Source: JBLUOA01 sp048060095
GTDB taxonomy: Bacteria > Pseudomonadota > Alphaproteobacteria > Rhodobacterales > Rhodobacteraceae
Reading direction: 5' to 3'
DNA length: 55,062 nucleotides
Assembly: GCF_048060095.1 (NCBI RefSeq)
Contig: NZ_JBLUOA010000009.1
Location: 1 to 55,062 of the forward strand
Position numbers and translations under genes: made by a program. Position 1 is the first letter of the stretch, and each line of letters begins with the position of its first letter. The notes under the pieces were generated by a model. The model did not search any database. It was not told the DNA's origin and saw only the letters and a list, made by a program, of their open reading frames with translations. Positions 7,334-15,534 of the stretch are shown here, piece after piece.

Positions 7334-7894
7334 ATGCCGGACATCTACCTCTACAGCAGCCGTGCGCGGGAGAACCCGATCGCTGCGGCGGCGGTGGCCA
7401 GCCTGCTTGAGCAGGTCAGCCAGACCGCCGATGGCGCGAATCTTTACGTCAACGACCTGCAGGACTTCCTGGACGCCGACGCCAACCTGCACATCGCCGA
7501 GGACCGCAAGACCCTGGCCATCGCGGGCTTTGCCGCGACCAAGTTCGACGGCGACGAAGCCGAGCTGTTCTCGGTTGTCGCCCTGCCGGGCTATCGCGGG
7601 CTGGGCGTTGGTGGCAAGGTCGTCGATCAGGCGATCAGCGATTGCGTCGCGCACGGTGTGACCGGCATCAGCTTGGAAATTCGCCTGACCAATGCGGGCC
7701 TCCCGATCCCGGCGCTGCGGGTCTATGAAAACCGCGGCTTCAAGCTCCTGCCCGGGGTGTCGGTCGTGCCGATCGGTCATACCCACCGCGATCGTCACCT
7801 GTGGCTGACCGCCGATCCGGGCGGCGTCTTCCGCCAGCGTCACATGTACCTCGCGCTGGGCACCAAGACGGCAACGGAGCAGGCCAATGGTTGA
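7334..7894 (+). CDS. GNAT-family N-acetyltransferase
   Basis: The 186-residue protein carries the GNAT acetyl-CoA-binding motif A as ALPGYRGLGVGGKVVDQAI (pyrophosphate loop at residues 86-93), preceded by strand 4 (AELFSVV) and followed by the motif B strand ISLEIRLTN and YENRGFKLLP. It should transfer an acetyl or other acyl group to an amine; the substrate is not readable. It is the first gene of a five-gene operon: its stop overlaps the next start by 8 bases, and the later genes handle methionine and SAM. Acetylation of an amino acid or amino-acid-like toxin is a reasonable guess from that setting. It is not a LuxI-type synthase, since the LuxI signature residues are absent. Confidence 0.8.
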   Translation: MPDIYLYSSRARENPIAAAAVASLLEQVSQTADGANLYVNDLQDFLDADANLHIAEDRKTLAIAGFAATKFDGDEAELFSVVALPGYRGLGVGGKVVDQAISDCVAHGVTGISLEIRLTNAGLPIPALRVYENRGFKLLPGVSVVPIGHTHRDRHLWLTADPGGVFRQRHMYLALGTKTATEQANG

Positions 7895-8204
7895 TCCTGT
7901 GACCATCACCATGGTTGGGCTGACGGCGGGCGCCTTGTGCGCCGTCAGCACCACGCCCGAACTGATCGTGACCTTGCGGCGGGCGGGTCCGGTTAGCCGC
8001 TGGATCGTTCTGCGCAACGTGGCGCTGGCGACAGGCAATGCCCTGTGGGTGTTATACGCCTTGGCCGGCGGTCACATGCCCATCCTGATCTTCTGCGGGA
8101 TCAACGCCTTGATGACCGGGGCGCTGGCCGCGCGGCAGATGCGCCTTGTGGTGCCCCATACCCCCCTCCTGAGCAACCCCAAGAAAGAAGGAACTGAGAT
8201 ATGA
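7887..8204 (+). CDS. SemiSWEET/PQ-loop small membrane protein
   Basis: The 105-residue protein has three hydrophobic helices (about residues 5-22, 39-57 and 62-80). The pattern STTPELIVTLRR after helix 1 and ALWVLYALAGG at the end of helix 2 is that of SemiSWEET (MtN3/PQ-loop) transporters, with PE where PQ is usual. SemiSWEETs dimerise to move sugars; related PQ-loop proteins move amino acids. Given its position between an acetyltransferase and a SAM synthetase, export or uptake of a methionine-derived compound is possible but unproven. It overlaps the GNAT gene by 8 bases and the metK-like gene by 4 (ATGA), indicating one transcript. Confidence 0.7.
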   Translation: MVDPVTITMVGLTAGALCAVSTTPELIVTLRRAGPVSRWIVLRNVALATGNALWVLYALAGGHMPILIFCGINALMTGALAARQMRLVVPHTPLLSNPKKEGTEI

Positions 8205-9301
8205 TCAAGAACCAAACCAGCGTGGCCGAGGCCGTCGGCAAGGGCCATCCCGACAAGCAGGCTGATGCGATGTCAGATGCGGTGCTGGATGCGAAGATGG
8301 ACCGCGCCGTCGCGGCGGGCCATCCGCCCAGCAGCGTGCGTGTGGCCTGCGAGGTCATGATCAACGGTGCCGACATCATTGTCGGCGGCGAGATCAGCGC
8401 GCCGGAGGGCGTGTATGATGCCGAGGCAGTCGAGGCGGCGGTGCGCGAGGTCTATTTCGCCTATGGCAACGACCTGCGTGACGACCTGCGCGTTACCAAC
8501 CTGATCCGCCCGCAGGCGGGCGAGATCGCGGCGTTAACTGTCGATGGGGCAGGCGATCAGGGCATTATGGAAGGTTATGCCACCACCCGCACCCGCTCGA
8601 TGCTGCCGCCCGAGACAGAGAAGGCTTGGGCGCTGATCACGCGCGCCTATGATCTGGCTACGGACGGCACGCTGCCCTGGCTCCGTCTCGACACCAAGTC
8701 GCAGGTCGCGCTTGATCCTTCGGGCGAGGTGATCAGCGTCATCATGTCGGTGCAGCACCGCGCCAGCGTCGATCTCGAGGAGTTGCGCCGCGAGGTGCTC
8801 GACCGGGTGGTCCACCCCTGTCTGGGCGATGTCGCCCCGGGCCTGGTGAAAATCAACCACAAGGGCAGCTTCATCGAAGGCGGTGCGGACGCTGATTGCG
8901 GTCTGACCGGCCGCAAGATCGTGGTCGATGCCTACGGTCCTTCGGTAGCAGTTGGTGGCGGGGCCTTCAGCGGTAAGGACGCCACCAAGGTCGACCGCAG
9001 CGCCGCCTATATGGCCCGCTTCATCGCCCGTCAGGTGCTGGCGTCGCATCCGGGCGGCGGCACCGACTGCACGGTGAAGCTGGCCTATGGCATCGGTCAG
9101 CTCCAGCCCGAAGCGGTCAGCGCCATCATCGACGGCAAGCACGATGTCAGCGACTGGGTGCGCGCCCGCTTCTCCGATCTGTCGCCGCGTGCCATCCAGG
9201 ACCGCCTGGGCCTGTGGCGCCGCGAGGGCTGGCGTTACCGCGACACTGCCAGTTTCGGCCATTACGGCCGCGATCTGTTCCCATGGGAACACGCCGAGTG
9301 A
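8201..9301 (+). CDS. metK: S-adenosylmethionine synthetase, accessory copy
   Basis: The 366-residue protein keeps the key MetK motifs: GHPDK (residues 15-19), SDAVLDA, GDQGIM, and the phosphate loop GGGAFSGKD (252-260) followed by KVDRSAAYMAR. It should join ATP and methionine to SAM in the cytosol. It is about 20-25 residues shorter than housekeeping MetK and diverges around the loops (for example GKGHPDKQADAMSD and ATTRTRSMLPPE), so it is probably a second, horizontally acquired enzyme rather than the host's essential copy. ATG 8201 follows GAAGGAACTGAG and overlaps the SemiSWEET stop. It is followed by a methionyl-tRNA synthetase after 67 bases. Altered substrate preference, such as for a methionine analogue, cannot be excluded. 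Confidence 0.85.
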   Translation: MIKNQTSVAEAVGKGHPDKQADAMSDAVLDAKMDRAVAAGHPPSSVRVACEVMINGADIIVGGEISAPEGVYDAEAVEAAVREVYFAYGNDLRDDLRVTNLIRPQAGEIAALTVDGAGDQGIMEGYATTRTRSMLPPETEKAWALITRAYDLATDGTLPWLRLDTKSQVALDPSGEVISVIMSVQHRASVDLEELRREVLDRVVHPCLGDVAPGLVKINHKGSFIEGGADADCGLTGRKIVVDAYGPSVAVGGGAFSGKDATKVDRSAAYMARFIARQVLASHPGGGTDCTVKLAYGIGQLQPEAVSAIIDGKHDVSDWVRARFSDLSPRAIQDRLGLWRREGWRYRDTASFGHYGRDLFPWEHAE

Positions 9302-9368
9302 TCAGCCGCATCCCCGAGGCAGCCGTGCTCCGGGGGTGCGACCCGAACCCCAAACAAGGACCAAGACC

Positions 9369-11033
9369 ATGAAAAACCTTTCCTATACTCCTCCGGCAAA
9401 GTCGCGGTTGGTGATGACCACCGCACTCCCCTATGCCAATGGTGATCTTCATATCGGCCACGGTTCCGAAGCGATCCAGGCCGATATCTTCGCCCGCTAC
9501 CGCCGCTTGGCGGGGCAGGAGGTGATATTTGTCTGCGCCGATGATTGTCACGGTACGGCGGTTGAGCTTCTGGCCGCCTCGCAGAACAAGTCGCCCGAGC
9601 GCGTTTTGCAGGAGGTCGGTGCCCGCCACCGCGCCGATTTTGCCCGCGCCAAGATCTCGTTCGATGCTTATCACAGCACCCATTCGACCGAGAACGAGGC
9701 GATTGCCTTTGCCTTCTTCGATGAGTTGAAGCGGGGCGGGCATTTGCAGCGCAAAACCGTGCCGCAGCTGTATGACGCGCAGGCGGGGCGGTTTCTCGAC
9801 GACCGGCGTGTGCGCGGCACCTGCCCCGATTGCGGGCGCAAGGACCAGTATGGAGATGCCTGTGAATGCGGCGCGACCTATGACGCGATCCAGCTGGTTG
9901 ATCCGGTTTCGACCCTGACCGGCGCGCGCCCGCAGGTGCAAGACGCCGAGCATCTCTTCTTCAAGATCGAGGCGTTCGCTGCGGAGATCCGCGCTTGGCT
10001 TGCAAGTGGCGCGGTGCAGAAAGAGGTGCGCGCGAAACTTCTTGAATGGTTGGATGAAGGCTTGCGCGACTGGTGCATCACCCGCAGCGGCCCCTATTTC
10101 GGCATCCCGGTTCCGGGCGAACCGGGGTTGTTCTTCTATGTTTGGCTAGATGCTCCCATTGGTTATCTGTCGGCGATTCAGCACTATCTGCAAGAGCAGC
10201 AGAGTAAAAAGAGCTGGGCCGATATCTGGAGTGACGAAGACACCGAGACACGGCATTTTATTGGCAAGGACATCATCAATTTCCACGGGCTGTTCTGGCC
10301 AGCCCTGCTGTGCGGTGCGCATATCCAGTTACCGGATCGGCTCCATGCGCACGGTTTTGTAACTGTGGGCGGGCATAAGATGTCGAAATCACGCGGCAAC
10401 TCGGTCACGCTAGCGCAGCTGCTTGACCAGCTCGATGCAGACGCGTTGCGTTATGCCATAGCGGCACGGATGGGTGATGGCATAACCGATTTCAACATTG
10501 ATGCCGAGGGTGTGGCCGAGAAGGTCAATTCAGATCTGGTCGGTAAGATTGCCAACATTGCGAGCCGGTTGCGCCCGATAATCGCCATGTCGGACAACTT
10601 GCTGAGCGATAGCCTGCCTGACTCTGACCTTTTCGACCAGGCGCTGGTGTTGGCGGGCGAAGCGCTGGCGTGTTTTGAGTCGGTGAACACGGCAGCGGCA
10701 GTGCGCAGTATCGTGTCGCTGGCGGATCTGACCAATGAATATGTCGATCGCGAAGCGCCATGGACGGTCGATGACCCCGACCAAAGGCGTGCGATCTGCA
10801 CTCAGGCATTGGCTCAGTTCCGCTTGATTGCGGCGTTGATGCAGCCGATCTGCCCCGGCCTGGCCGGGCGCTGCTTGGCGGTATTCGGTCTGTCCAAGCT
10901 GGGCTGGGACGAACTCGCGGTACCGCCTACGGGCCAGAATATCACTATACCGCCCCGGCTGTTCGACCGGATCGATGCGGCTGCGCTGAGCTGTCTTGGT
11001 GAGAGCCAGAGTGGAAAGGAGACCGTTCAATGA
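9369..11033 (+). CDS. metG: Methionyl-tRNA synthetase, accessory zinc-type copy
   Basis: The 554-residue protein has the class I signatures HIGH (28-31) and HKMSKS (336-341). A zinc knuckle lies near residues 152-167 (CPDCGRKDQYGDACECG), as in the E. coli-type MetG1 group. The anticodon-binding helical domain follows, but the C-terminal Trbp111-like dimerisation domain is missing (E. coli MetRS has about 676 residues). It charges tRNA-Met in the cytosol. Alphaproteobacterial housekeeping MetRS is usually of a different subtype (from general knowledge), so this copy looks imported. ATG 9369 follows AAGGACC, and the stop overlaps the next start by 4 bases. Beside a second MetK, a drug-resistant replacement enzyme or a donor of Met-tRNA to a biosynthetic step are both conceivable. 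Confidence 0.88.
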   Translation: MKNLSYTPPAKSRLVMTTALPYANGDLHIGHGSEAIQADIFARYRRLAGQEVIFVCADDCHGTAVELLAASQNKSPERVLQEVGARHRADFARAKISFDAYHSTHSTENEAIAFAFFDELKRGGHLQRKTVPQLYDAQAGRFLDDRRVRGTCPDCGRKDQYGDACECGATYDAIQLVDPVSTLTGARPQVQDAEHLFFKIEAFAAEIRAWLASGAVQKEVRAKLLEWLDEGLRDWCITRSGPYFGIPVPGEPGLFFYVWLDAPIGYLSAIQHYLQEQQSKKSWADIWSDEDTETRHFIGKDIINFHGLFWPALLCGAHIQLPDRLHAHGFVTVGGHKMSKSRGNSVTLAQLLDQLDADALRYAIAARMGDGITDFNIDAEGVAEKVNSDLVGKIANIASRLRPIIAMSDNLLSDSLPDSDLFDQALVLAGEALACFESVNTAAAVRSIVSLADLTNEYVDREAPWTVDDPDQRRAICTQALAQFRLIAALMQPICPGLAGRCLAVFGLSKLGWDELAVPPTGQNITIPPRLFDRIDAAALSCLGESQSGKETVQ

Positions 11034-11881
11034 AACCTCTAGATAGCAGGACCTTCGACCGCCTAAGCGGCAAGCGGATCGCCTTGATCGGGATGAGCGG
11101 CGTTGGCAAAACCCACCTTTCGCGCCTTTTGCGAGACACCGGACGCTGGTACCATTATTCCGTCGATTACCGGCTAGGCAAAGCCTATCTGGCCAGCCAT
11201 ATCGATGATGATCTACGTGCCCGCGCCATGCAGGATCCGGTGCTTGGCCCCCTGCTTCTGGTCGATGCGCTGACTCTGCGTGCCAAGTTCGCCATCGACA
11301 ATCTGGACGTGATGTCGGGCTATCTGGGCAAGATCGGCGATCCAAGGAAGGGAGGGCTGACGCGTGCAGAGTTCCTCGAACGCCAACGTATCCATCGCAA
11401 CGCGGAACAGGCGGCGATGCAGGATACCGCTAGTTTCGTGCGCCGTTCTGAGACAGTCTATGGCTATCCAAGTTTCACGTGCGATACGTCGGGCAGCTTT
11501 TGCAGTGTAGTCGACCCTTGGGATCCGAACGATTCCATCTTGTCCGATCTCGCCGCTACGCATATCGTTGTTTATCTTGAAGCCGGGGCCGAAGACGAAG
11601 AGCGTCTGATCGCGCGCTTCAAGCACCGGCCCAAACCGATTTATTATTCGGACGCGTTCTTTGAGCAATGTGAGCGCGACTACCTAGGCGAAGACAAGAG
11701 CTGGGACATCGTCGACCCCGACGCTTTCGCGATCTGGGCATACGAGCGCCTCATGGCCTTTCGCCGTCCGCGCTATGAAGCGATTGCTGACCGCTGGGGT
11801 TATCGCATCAAGGCGGAAGAACTGGCCAGGGCTTCCGGTGAACAGGGAATCCTAGACGTACTTCGGGCCCATATCTCCTAA
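11030..11881 (+). CDS. P-loop ATPase/kinase-like protein, paralogue of a conserved alphaproteobacterial ATPase
   Basis: The 283-residue protein opens with a Walker A loop GMSGVGKT (21-28) after a hydrophobic strand. It carries SVDYRLGKAYL, YLGKIGDPRKGG, FTCDTSGSFC and VDPWDPNDSIL, a pattern I recall from an uncharacterised 'ATPase' common on Rhodobacteraceae chromosomes. The fold resembles small-molecule kinases, but the substrate is unknown. The start overlaps the metG stop (ATGA), and a strong terminator follows the stop, so this is the last cistron of the operon. As with the two methionine enzymes before it, the cassette seems to carry an extra version of a conserved host gene. Confidence 0.7.
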   Translation: MKPLDSRTFDRLSGKRIALIGMSGVGKTHLSRLLRDTGRWYHYSVDYRLGKAYLASHIDDDLRARAMQDPVLGPLLLVDALTLRAKFAIDNLDVMSGYLGKIGDPRKGGLTRAEFLERQRIHRNAEQAAMQDTASFVRRSETVYGYPSFTCDTSGSFCSVVDPWDPNDSILSDLAATHIVVYLEAGAEDEERLIARFKHRPKPIYYSDAFFEQCERDYLGEDKSWDIVDPDAFAIWAYERLMAFRRPRYEAIADRWGYRIKAEELARASGEQGILDVLRAHIS

Positions 11882-11903
11882 GGTAGCGCCATCACGCGTG
11901 TTG

Positions 11904-11946
11904 CCGCCGCCCAGATCGCCTGGGCGGCGGTCTTTTTATTTTTTGG
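11904..11946 (+). terminator. Rho-independent terminator of the methionine operon
   Basis: CCGCCGCCCA (11904-11913) pairs exactly with TGGGCGGCGG (11921-11930) over a 7-base loop, followed by TCTTTTTATTTTTT. This is the clearest intrinsic terminator in the window and closes the five-gene operon. Confidence 0.92.
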
Positions 11947-12734
11947 GGCAACGGCCAAGGCTAGGCCGCCTAACCAGAACGGTTTCGGACATCATTAACC
12001 TGAAGGCGAAAGATGTAGTAATTCATCGGATGCGCAGAGTCTGTGCACCATTAACGCGACACGCCAAACTCGAAAGTCAAATTTTTTCCAAAGCATCCGA
12101 CAAATTGCGACCGATCCGAAAATCCGGTCTCCGTCCATCATGACGAATGACGGAATAAGTAATACGTACTGTCGCCAGCGTAGTCGCCTGAACATCAACC
12201 TTGGCATAAGCCTTGCGGCCTCCCCAGCTCGGCTTCGCGTGTCGCAGGGGAGAACGGCCCTTCGGTCCGTCGCGCATTCGGCCATGCGGCCTCACCGCGG
12301 CGTTGCGCCCAGGCCCCCGGTTTGCCCGCCTCGCGAGCACGTTCCTCCCCGGCCGCTCCGCCGGATTGCGCTCTGGTCTGTTTTGCGGTGCAAAACGATC
12401 CCGCCGCTCCATCCGTCTGCCGCGTCCGGTCGGGCCGTTTGCCTGCTCGGGTCGGGCAAACCTACCGTCAAAACACACACACATGAGCGCGGAAGCATAT
12501 CCTCCGGATGGCCCCCAAATCAGCCCGCGTCAAGGATCGCAAAACTTTTCGGCGAGGGCGGCGCCTGCGGCGGGGCGGTTCCGTGGGTGAGGGCGCGCAT
12601 GTGTCGGGTGCTGCGCGCGGAAAACTTTTGCGCCCGGCAAGCCGGCGGCTGCGCCGTCCCTGACCCGGGCAGATTCGGAAACCAGGCATTCGGCCATGCC
12701 CCCACACTCACGTGGTGGCCTAGGAACCGAACAC
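11947..12734. other. Non-coding stretch upstream of DUF2493
   Basis: Frames are open on both strands because the DNA is GC-rich, but none has a good ribosome-binding site or recognisable product. The first ~230 bases are more AT-rich; the rest (12200-12700) is very GC-rich with many short inverted repeats, such as GGCAAGCCGGCGGCTGCGCC. It could hold a long leader, a small RNA or an origin-like structure. I see no tRNA and no iterons. Confidence 0.4.
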
Positions 12735-12746
12735 TGGAGACCAGAC

Positions 12747-13676
12747 ATGGCTTACGACACCGCAAACACCTACGAGACGATCGAACTTTTCGGGCTGACC
12801 GAGAAGGACGCGCAGCTGCCGATCCCGGAAGATCACATCCTGACCGACCACATCATCCGCGAGAGCTTCGAGGCTTTGCTCGGTCAGCTGCGCGGGACCG
12901 GGCTTGAAGCAGAGATTGAACCGCTGGCCCATGGGCTCGCGACGATCCTGCAGCGCCGGAAGGTGGCGCTTGGCAAGGAGGTCGACCGCACCGCCGACAA
13001 GATCGGTGCGCTAGCAAAATCCCACGACGGATCGGAGATCGCCGAGACCGCGCTCGAAGAGGCGCAGGCGCGCTTTGTGCAGCTGCGCGAGATTGTCAGC
13101 GCCATCGAGGTGATGAGCGAGGCGGCGGCGGAATGCTACGAGATCGAGACCGGTCACGCCTTCATCCCGGCAGCCGGCTCGCGCGCAAGCGTCCGGGCGC
13201 AAGAGACCGGGGCGGTCTTCGAGGCGCGGCAGCTCCTGGAGCAGCACGACCGCGAGACTGCCGAGAAATCGAAAGTCGAGGGGGTGCCCCTGATCGTCTC
13301 AGGCGCCACCGACTGGACAGATGTCGATGTGATCTTCAACACGCTCGACAAGGTTCGCGAACGGATCAAGCAGAACCGCAATCAGGAGATCTTCCTCTGC
13401 CACAAGGGTGGCAAGCACGGGGCGGAGATGATTGCGGCTCGGTGGGCCCGGGCACGCGGGGTCGCGCAGGCCCGCTTCGATCCGCGCTGGTCCGCGCATG
13501 GGCGGGCGGCGCCGTTCAAGTGCAACGACGAAATGCTGGACGACAAGTTCGCGGCGACGGGGGTTGTACTCTTCGGCGGCAACGGGGTCGCGCTGAACCT
13601 CGGGCAGAAGGCGGAAGCGAAAGGCCTGACGGTCATGCGGGTTGCGGACCCGGCGAAGAAGACTGCGCAGGATTGA
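12747..13676 (+). CDS. DUF2493 (SLOG-like) domain protein
   Basis: ATG 12747 follows CTGGAGACC. The 309-residue protein has a helical N-terminal half (residues 1-180, Glu/Ala-rich) and a C-terminal domain starting PLIVSGATDWTDVDVIF, with FLCHKGGKHGAEMIAARWAR and a final GNGVALNLGQKAE. This matches DUF2493, a Rossmann-like SLOG-related domain thought to bind nucleotide-derived ligands. It is regular backbone cargo of Rhodobacteraceae conjugative plasmids, near DUF736 and strawberry-notch genes; the role is unknown. It stands alone, ending in a terminator 8 bases after the stop. Confidence 0.8.
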   Translation: MAYDTANTYETIELFGLTEKDAQLPIPEDHILTDHIIRESFEALLGQLRGTGLEAEIEPLAHGLATILQRRKVALGKEVDRTADKIGALAKSHDGSEIAETALEEAQARFVQLREIVSAIEVMSEAAAECYEIETGHAFIPAAGSRASVRAQETGAVFEARQLLEQHDRETAEKSKVEGVPLIVSGATDWTDVDVIFNTLDKVRERIKQNRNQEIFLCHKGGKHGAEMIAARWARARGVAQARFDPRWSAHGRAAPFKCNDEMLDDKFAATGVVLFGGNGVALNLGQKAEAKGLTVMRVADPAKKTAQD

Positions 13677-13683
13677 AGAGAGG

Positions 13684-13708
13684 GGGTCGCGCTTGGCGCG
13701 GCCCTTTC
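13684..13708 (+). terminator. Terminator after DUF2493 gene
   Basis: GGGTCGCGC (13684-13692) pairs with GCGCGGCCC (13696-13704) with one G-U pair and a 3-base loop, followed by TTT. Confidence 0.75.
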
Positions 13709-14200
13709 GTTATGTCTCATGGTGCGTGCGATCGGTCACGCGTGATCGGCAGTCTGCGGCGTCCAGTACCGTTATCCCTCTACCCGGTCCGTCAGAGTGC
13801 GGTCCATCCGCATCGGTATGGGCTCGGGATGGTGCGCACCTCACGCACATCCTTAACAGCACAAGACTCGAGAGATCGAGACGTCGCACTTGAGGCTGAA
13901 GAGCTGCACGTCCCTCGGGGCGTGTTTCGGAACATCGCATCCACGCGGGCGGGCTCCGTCAGCACCCCGGCCAGGCTCGGCGGGACGCGGACGCGGATGG
14001 TGGCGGCTGGGTGATGGCAAGGGTCATCCGGATCACTCCTTTTTGCTCATTGATGTGGATCGCACGGGGTCGGCCCGTCCGTGCCCTCAGCTCACGCTTC
14101 GGCAAGCACAAATACGGCTTCCACGGCGGAGCCGCGGACCCTCCGCATTTGCGCTTGCGACCGGGCCTCTTGCCCCCGTGCCGGGTGATCCCCATCGCAA
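13709..14200. other. Non-coding stretch between DUF2493 and a small backbone gene
   Basis: No frame here has a ribosome-binding site with a believable product. A palindromic GGTGCGCACC lies near 13830. The stretch probably holds the promoter and leader of the gene at 14216. Confidence 0.4.
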
Positions 14201-14215
14201 CAAGGAGTAACCCAA

Positions 14216-14422
14216 ATGACCAACCACTACGTCGCTACCGTCCCCGTCAAGTTCACCGATACCGATGGCCAGGAGCGCACCCGTTTTCAGCGCGTGGGTG
14301 CGATGTTCCGCAACACCCGCAATGGGGATGGCTCGGAGTTCTTCAGCCTCAAGCTCGACTTCCCGGTCGCGGTCTCGGAGCTGGTGATGTTCCCACCGAG
14401 CGCGAAAGATCCCCAGGACTAA
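14216..14422 (+). CDS. Small plasmid-backbone hypothetical protein (68 aa)
   Basis: ATG 14216 follows AAGGAG at 14201-14206. The product begins MTNHYVATVPVKFTDTDGQE and continues with RVGAMFRNTRNGDGSEFFSL and LDFPVAVSELVMFPP. It looks like one small beta-rich domain, reminiscent in size and pattern of the DUF736-like small proteins on these plasmids, but I cannot place it in a named family. It has no signal peptide or membrane helix. A perfect GC hairpin follows the stop, so it is monocistronic. Confidence 0.65.
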   Translation: MTNHYVATVPVKFTDTDGQERTRFQRVGAMFRNTRNGDGSEFFSLKLDFPVAVSELVMFPPSAKDPQD

Positions 14423-14438
14423 ATCCTCTGACGAGGAT

Positions 14439-14469
14439 GGGCCGCCCCAGGACGATCTTGGGGCGGCCC
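14439..14469 (+). terminator. Perfect 11-bp hairpin after the 68-aa gene
   Basis: GGGCCGCCCCA (14439-14449) pairs exactly with TGGGGCGGCCC (14459-14469). No T run follows, so it is either a weak intrinsic terminator or an RNA-stabilising stem. Confidence 0.6.
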
Positions 14470-14870
14470 GATCCCTGTTCCAGGGATGCAGGTCCCTGCG
14501 CGTTCAACGGACGCACTGCGCCCGGAATGATCAGGCCGCGACAGACCGGCCAGTCAGCCTCAAGGGGGCCATCCACAAAAACCTATCGGCCAGGGCCTCC
14601 CGGTTTTTGCGGCAGAGATTTGGCAAGCCAAATCTGGCCCTCCTTGACCCTGCCTGTCCGCCCTGTCTGTGGGGTTTGCGCCCGCCCGCGGTTCCGTCCG
14701 AACACATGCGTGTTCGGCCAGAGCCTCGGTCGCGGCTGGTCGACGGGACCCCTAGGGCAGGTGGATCGCCTGGTGGTGAGGGCGGCAGAGCCGCGTCCCT
14801 GCGGGCCGCGGCGTGAAGCGGACACCAAGGCTGCCTGAGCCTGAGTGCGACGTAAGTATATAATTGACAG
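14470..14870. other. Non-coding stretch upstream of the mobilisation operon (oriT candidate)
   Basis: About 400 bases with no gene directly ahead of the MobC-like and relaxase genes, the usual place for an origin of transfer. It holds a perfect dyad AGATTTGGC-AA-GCCAAATCT at 14616-14635. I could not find a clear nic consensus such as those known for MOBP relaxases, so the oriT call is inference from position and the dyad. Confidence 0.35.
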
Positions 14871-14887
14871 CATGATATATTATCGTA
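14871..14887 (+). promoter_or_regulatory. Transfer-operator-like motif, copy B (mobilisation operon promoter)
   Basis: CATGATATATTATCGTA is the same motif as at 43848 and 48290, read toward the gene. A TTGACA box (14864-14869) lies directly before it, so the motif sits where a repressor would cover the -35/-10 region. The MobC-like start is 54 bases downstream. Confidence 0.6.
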
Positions 14888-14940
14888 AGGTAGGGGTAGC
14901 CTTGGTGGAAGGTGGCAGGAAATAGGGGGTCTTTCTTCGC

Positions 14941-15534
14941 ATGTCGCGCTCAAAACGCCTCATCGATGCAGACCGCATGGAGATCGTTCGCGAAGCTGCG
15001 GAAGGCGTTTCCACTTCAATGCTGGCGGAACGGTTTGGCGTGTCGGTGCGGGCGATTCAGTACACGCTCAAAGCAGATGCCGAGCGCCAGACGGATGCCG
15101 CAATTCCGGTCTCAGCAGTCAGTGTGAAGGTCACGGCTGCGGAGCTGGCGGCGCTTGACGCGGTGTTGGCGAAGGCGGGGATCGAGAGCCGGGCCGAGGG
15201 GCTGCGGCGGCTCATTCAGGCGGCGGGCGGGGTGTTCGTTCCGGACGCGCAGATGGCAGCAGAGATGGCGCGCTACCGCGCCTCTCTGCACGAGGTAGGT
15301 AATGGGGTCGCGCAGATCGCCAAGCAGATGACGCAGGCCAACCGGCGGGGGCAGGGGGCCGTGGGGGGCACGCGTGCCGAGTTTTCTGAGTCGCGCCTTG
15401 CGCAGATGCGCGGGCTGGCGCGGTTCATCTTGGATTCCGCTGACGAGATCGACCTGCTCCTGCGCCGTCGTCGGGACGCGATGCAGCTCGAGGCCACGGC
15501 CGCGCTGAGGGAGTTTGCCCATGCGGCTGAATGA
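14941..15534 (+). CDS. MobC-like relaxosome accessory protein with N-terminal HTH
   Basis: The 197-residue protein starts with a helix-turn-helix region (residues 8-45: ADRMEIVREAAEGVSTSMLA, then RFGVSVRAIQYTL). A ribbon-helix-helix-like stretch (SVKVTAAELAALDAVLAKAG) and a MobC-type helical C-terminus follow (YRASLHEVGNGVAQIAKQMT, RGLARFILDSADEIDLLL). MobC proteins bind oriT and help the relaxase open DNA; the extra HTH could let it repress its own operon. The gene directly precedes the relaxase, overlapping it by 14 bases, and is preceded by the AT-rich operator-like motif. The ribosome-binding site is weak (GGGGGTC about ten bases before the ATG). Confidence 0.7.
   Translation: MSRSKRLIDADRMEIVREAAEGVSTSMLAERFGVSVRAIQYTLKADAERQTDAAIPVSAVSVKVTAAELAALDAVLAKAGIESRAEGLRRLIQAAGGVFVPDAQMAAEMARYRASLHEVGNGVAQIAKQMTQANRRGQGAVGGTRAEFSESRLAQMRGLARFILDSADEIDLLLRRRRDAMQLEATAALREFAHAAE

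Noticed and set aside
12140..12907. 255-residue plus-strand frame overlapping the DUF2493 start
   Set aside because: Low-complexity Arg/Pro/Cys-rich product, no ribosome-binding site, and it overlaps the real gene in another frame.
14889..14901. GGTAGGGGTAGCC shared by about 14889-14901 and about 45021-45034
   Set aside because: A 13-base match between two places is expected by chance in 55 kb, and the flanks do not align, so I do not treat it as a second nic site.
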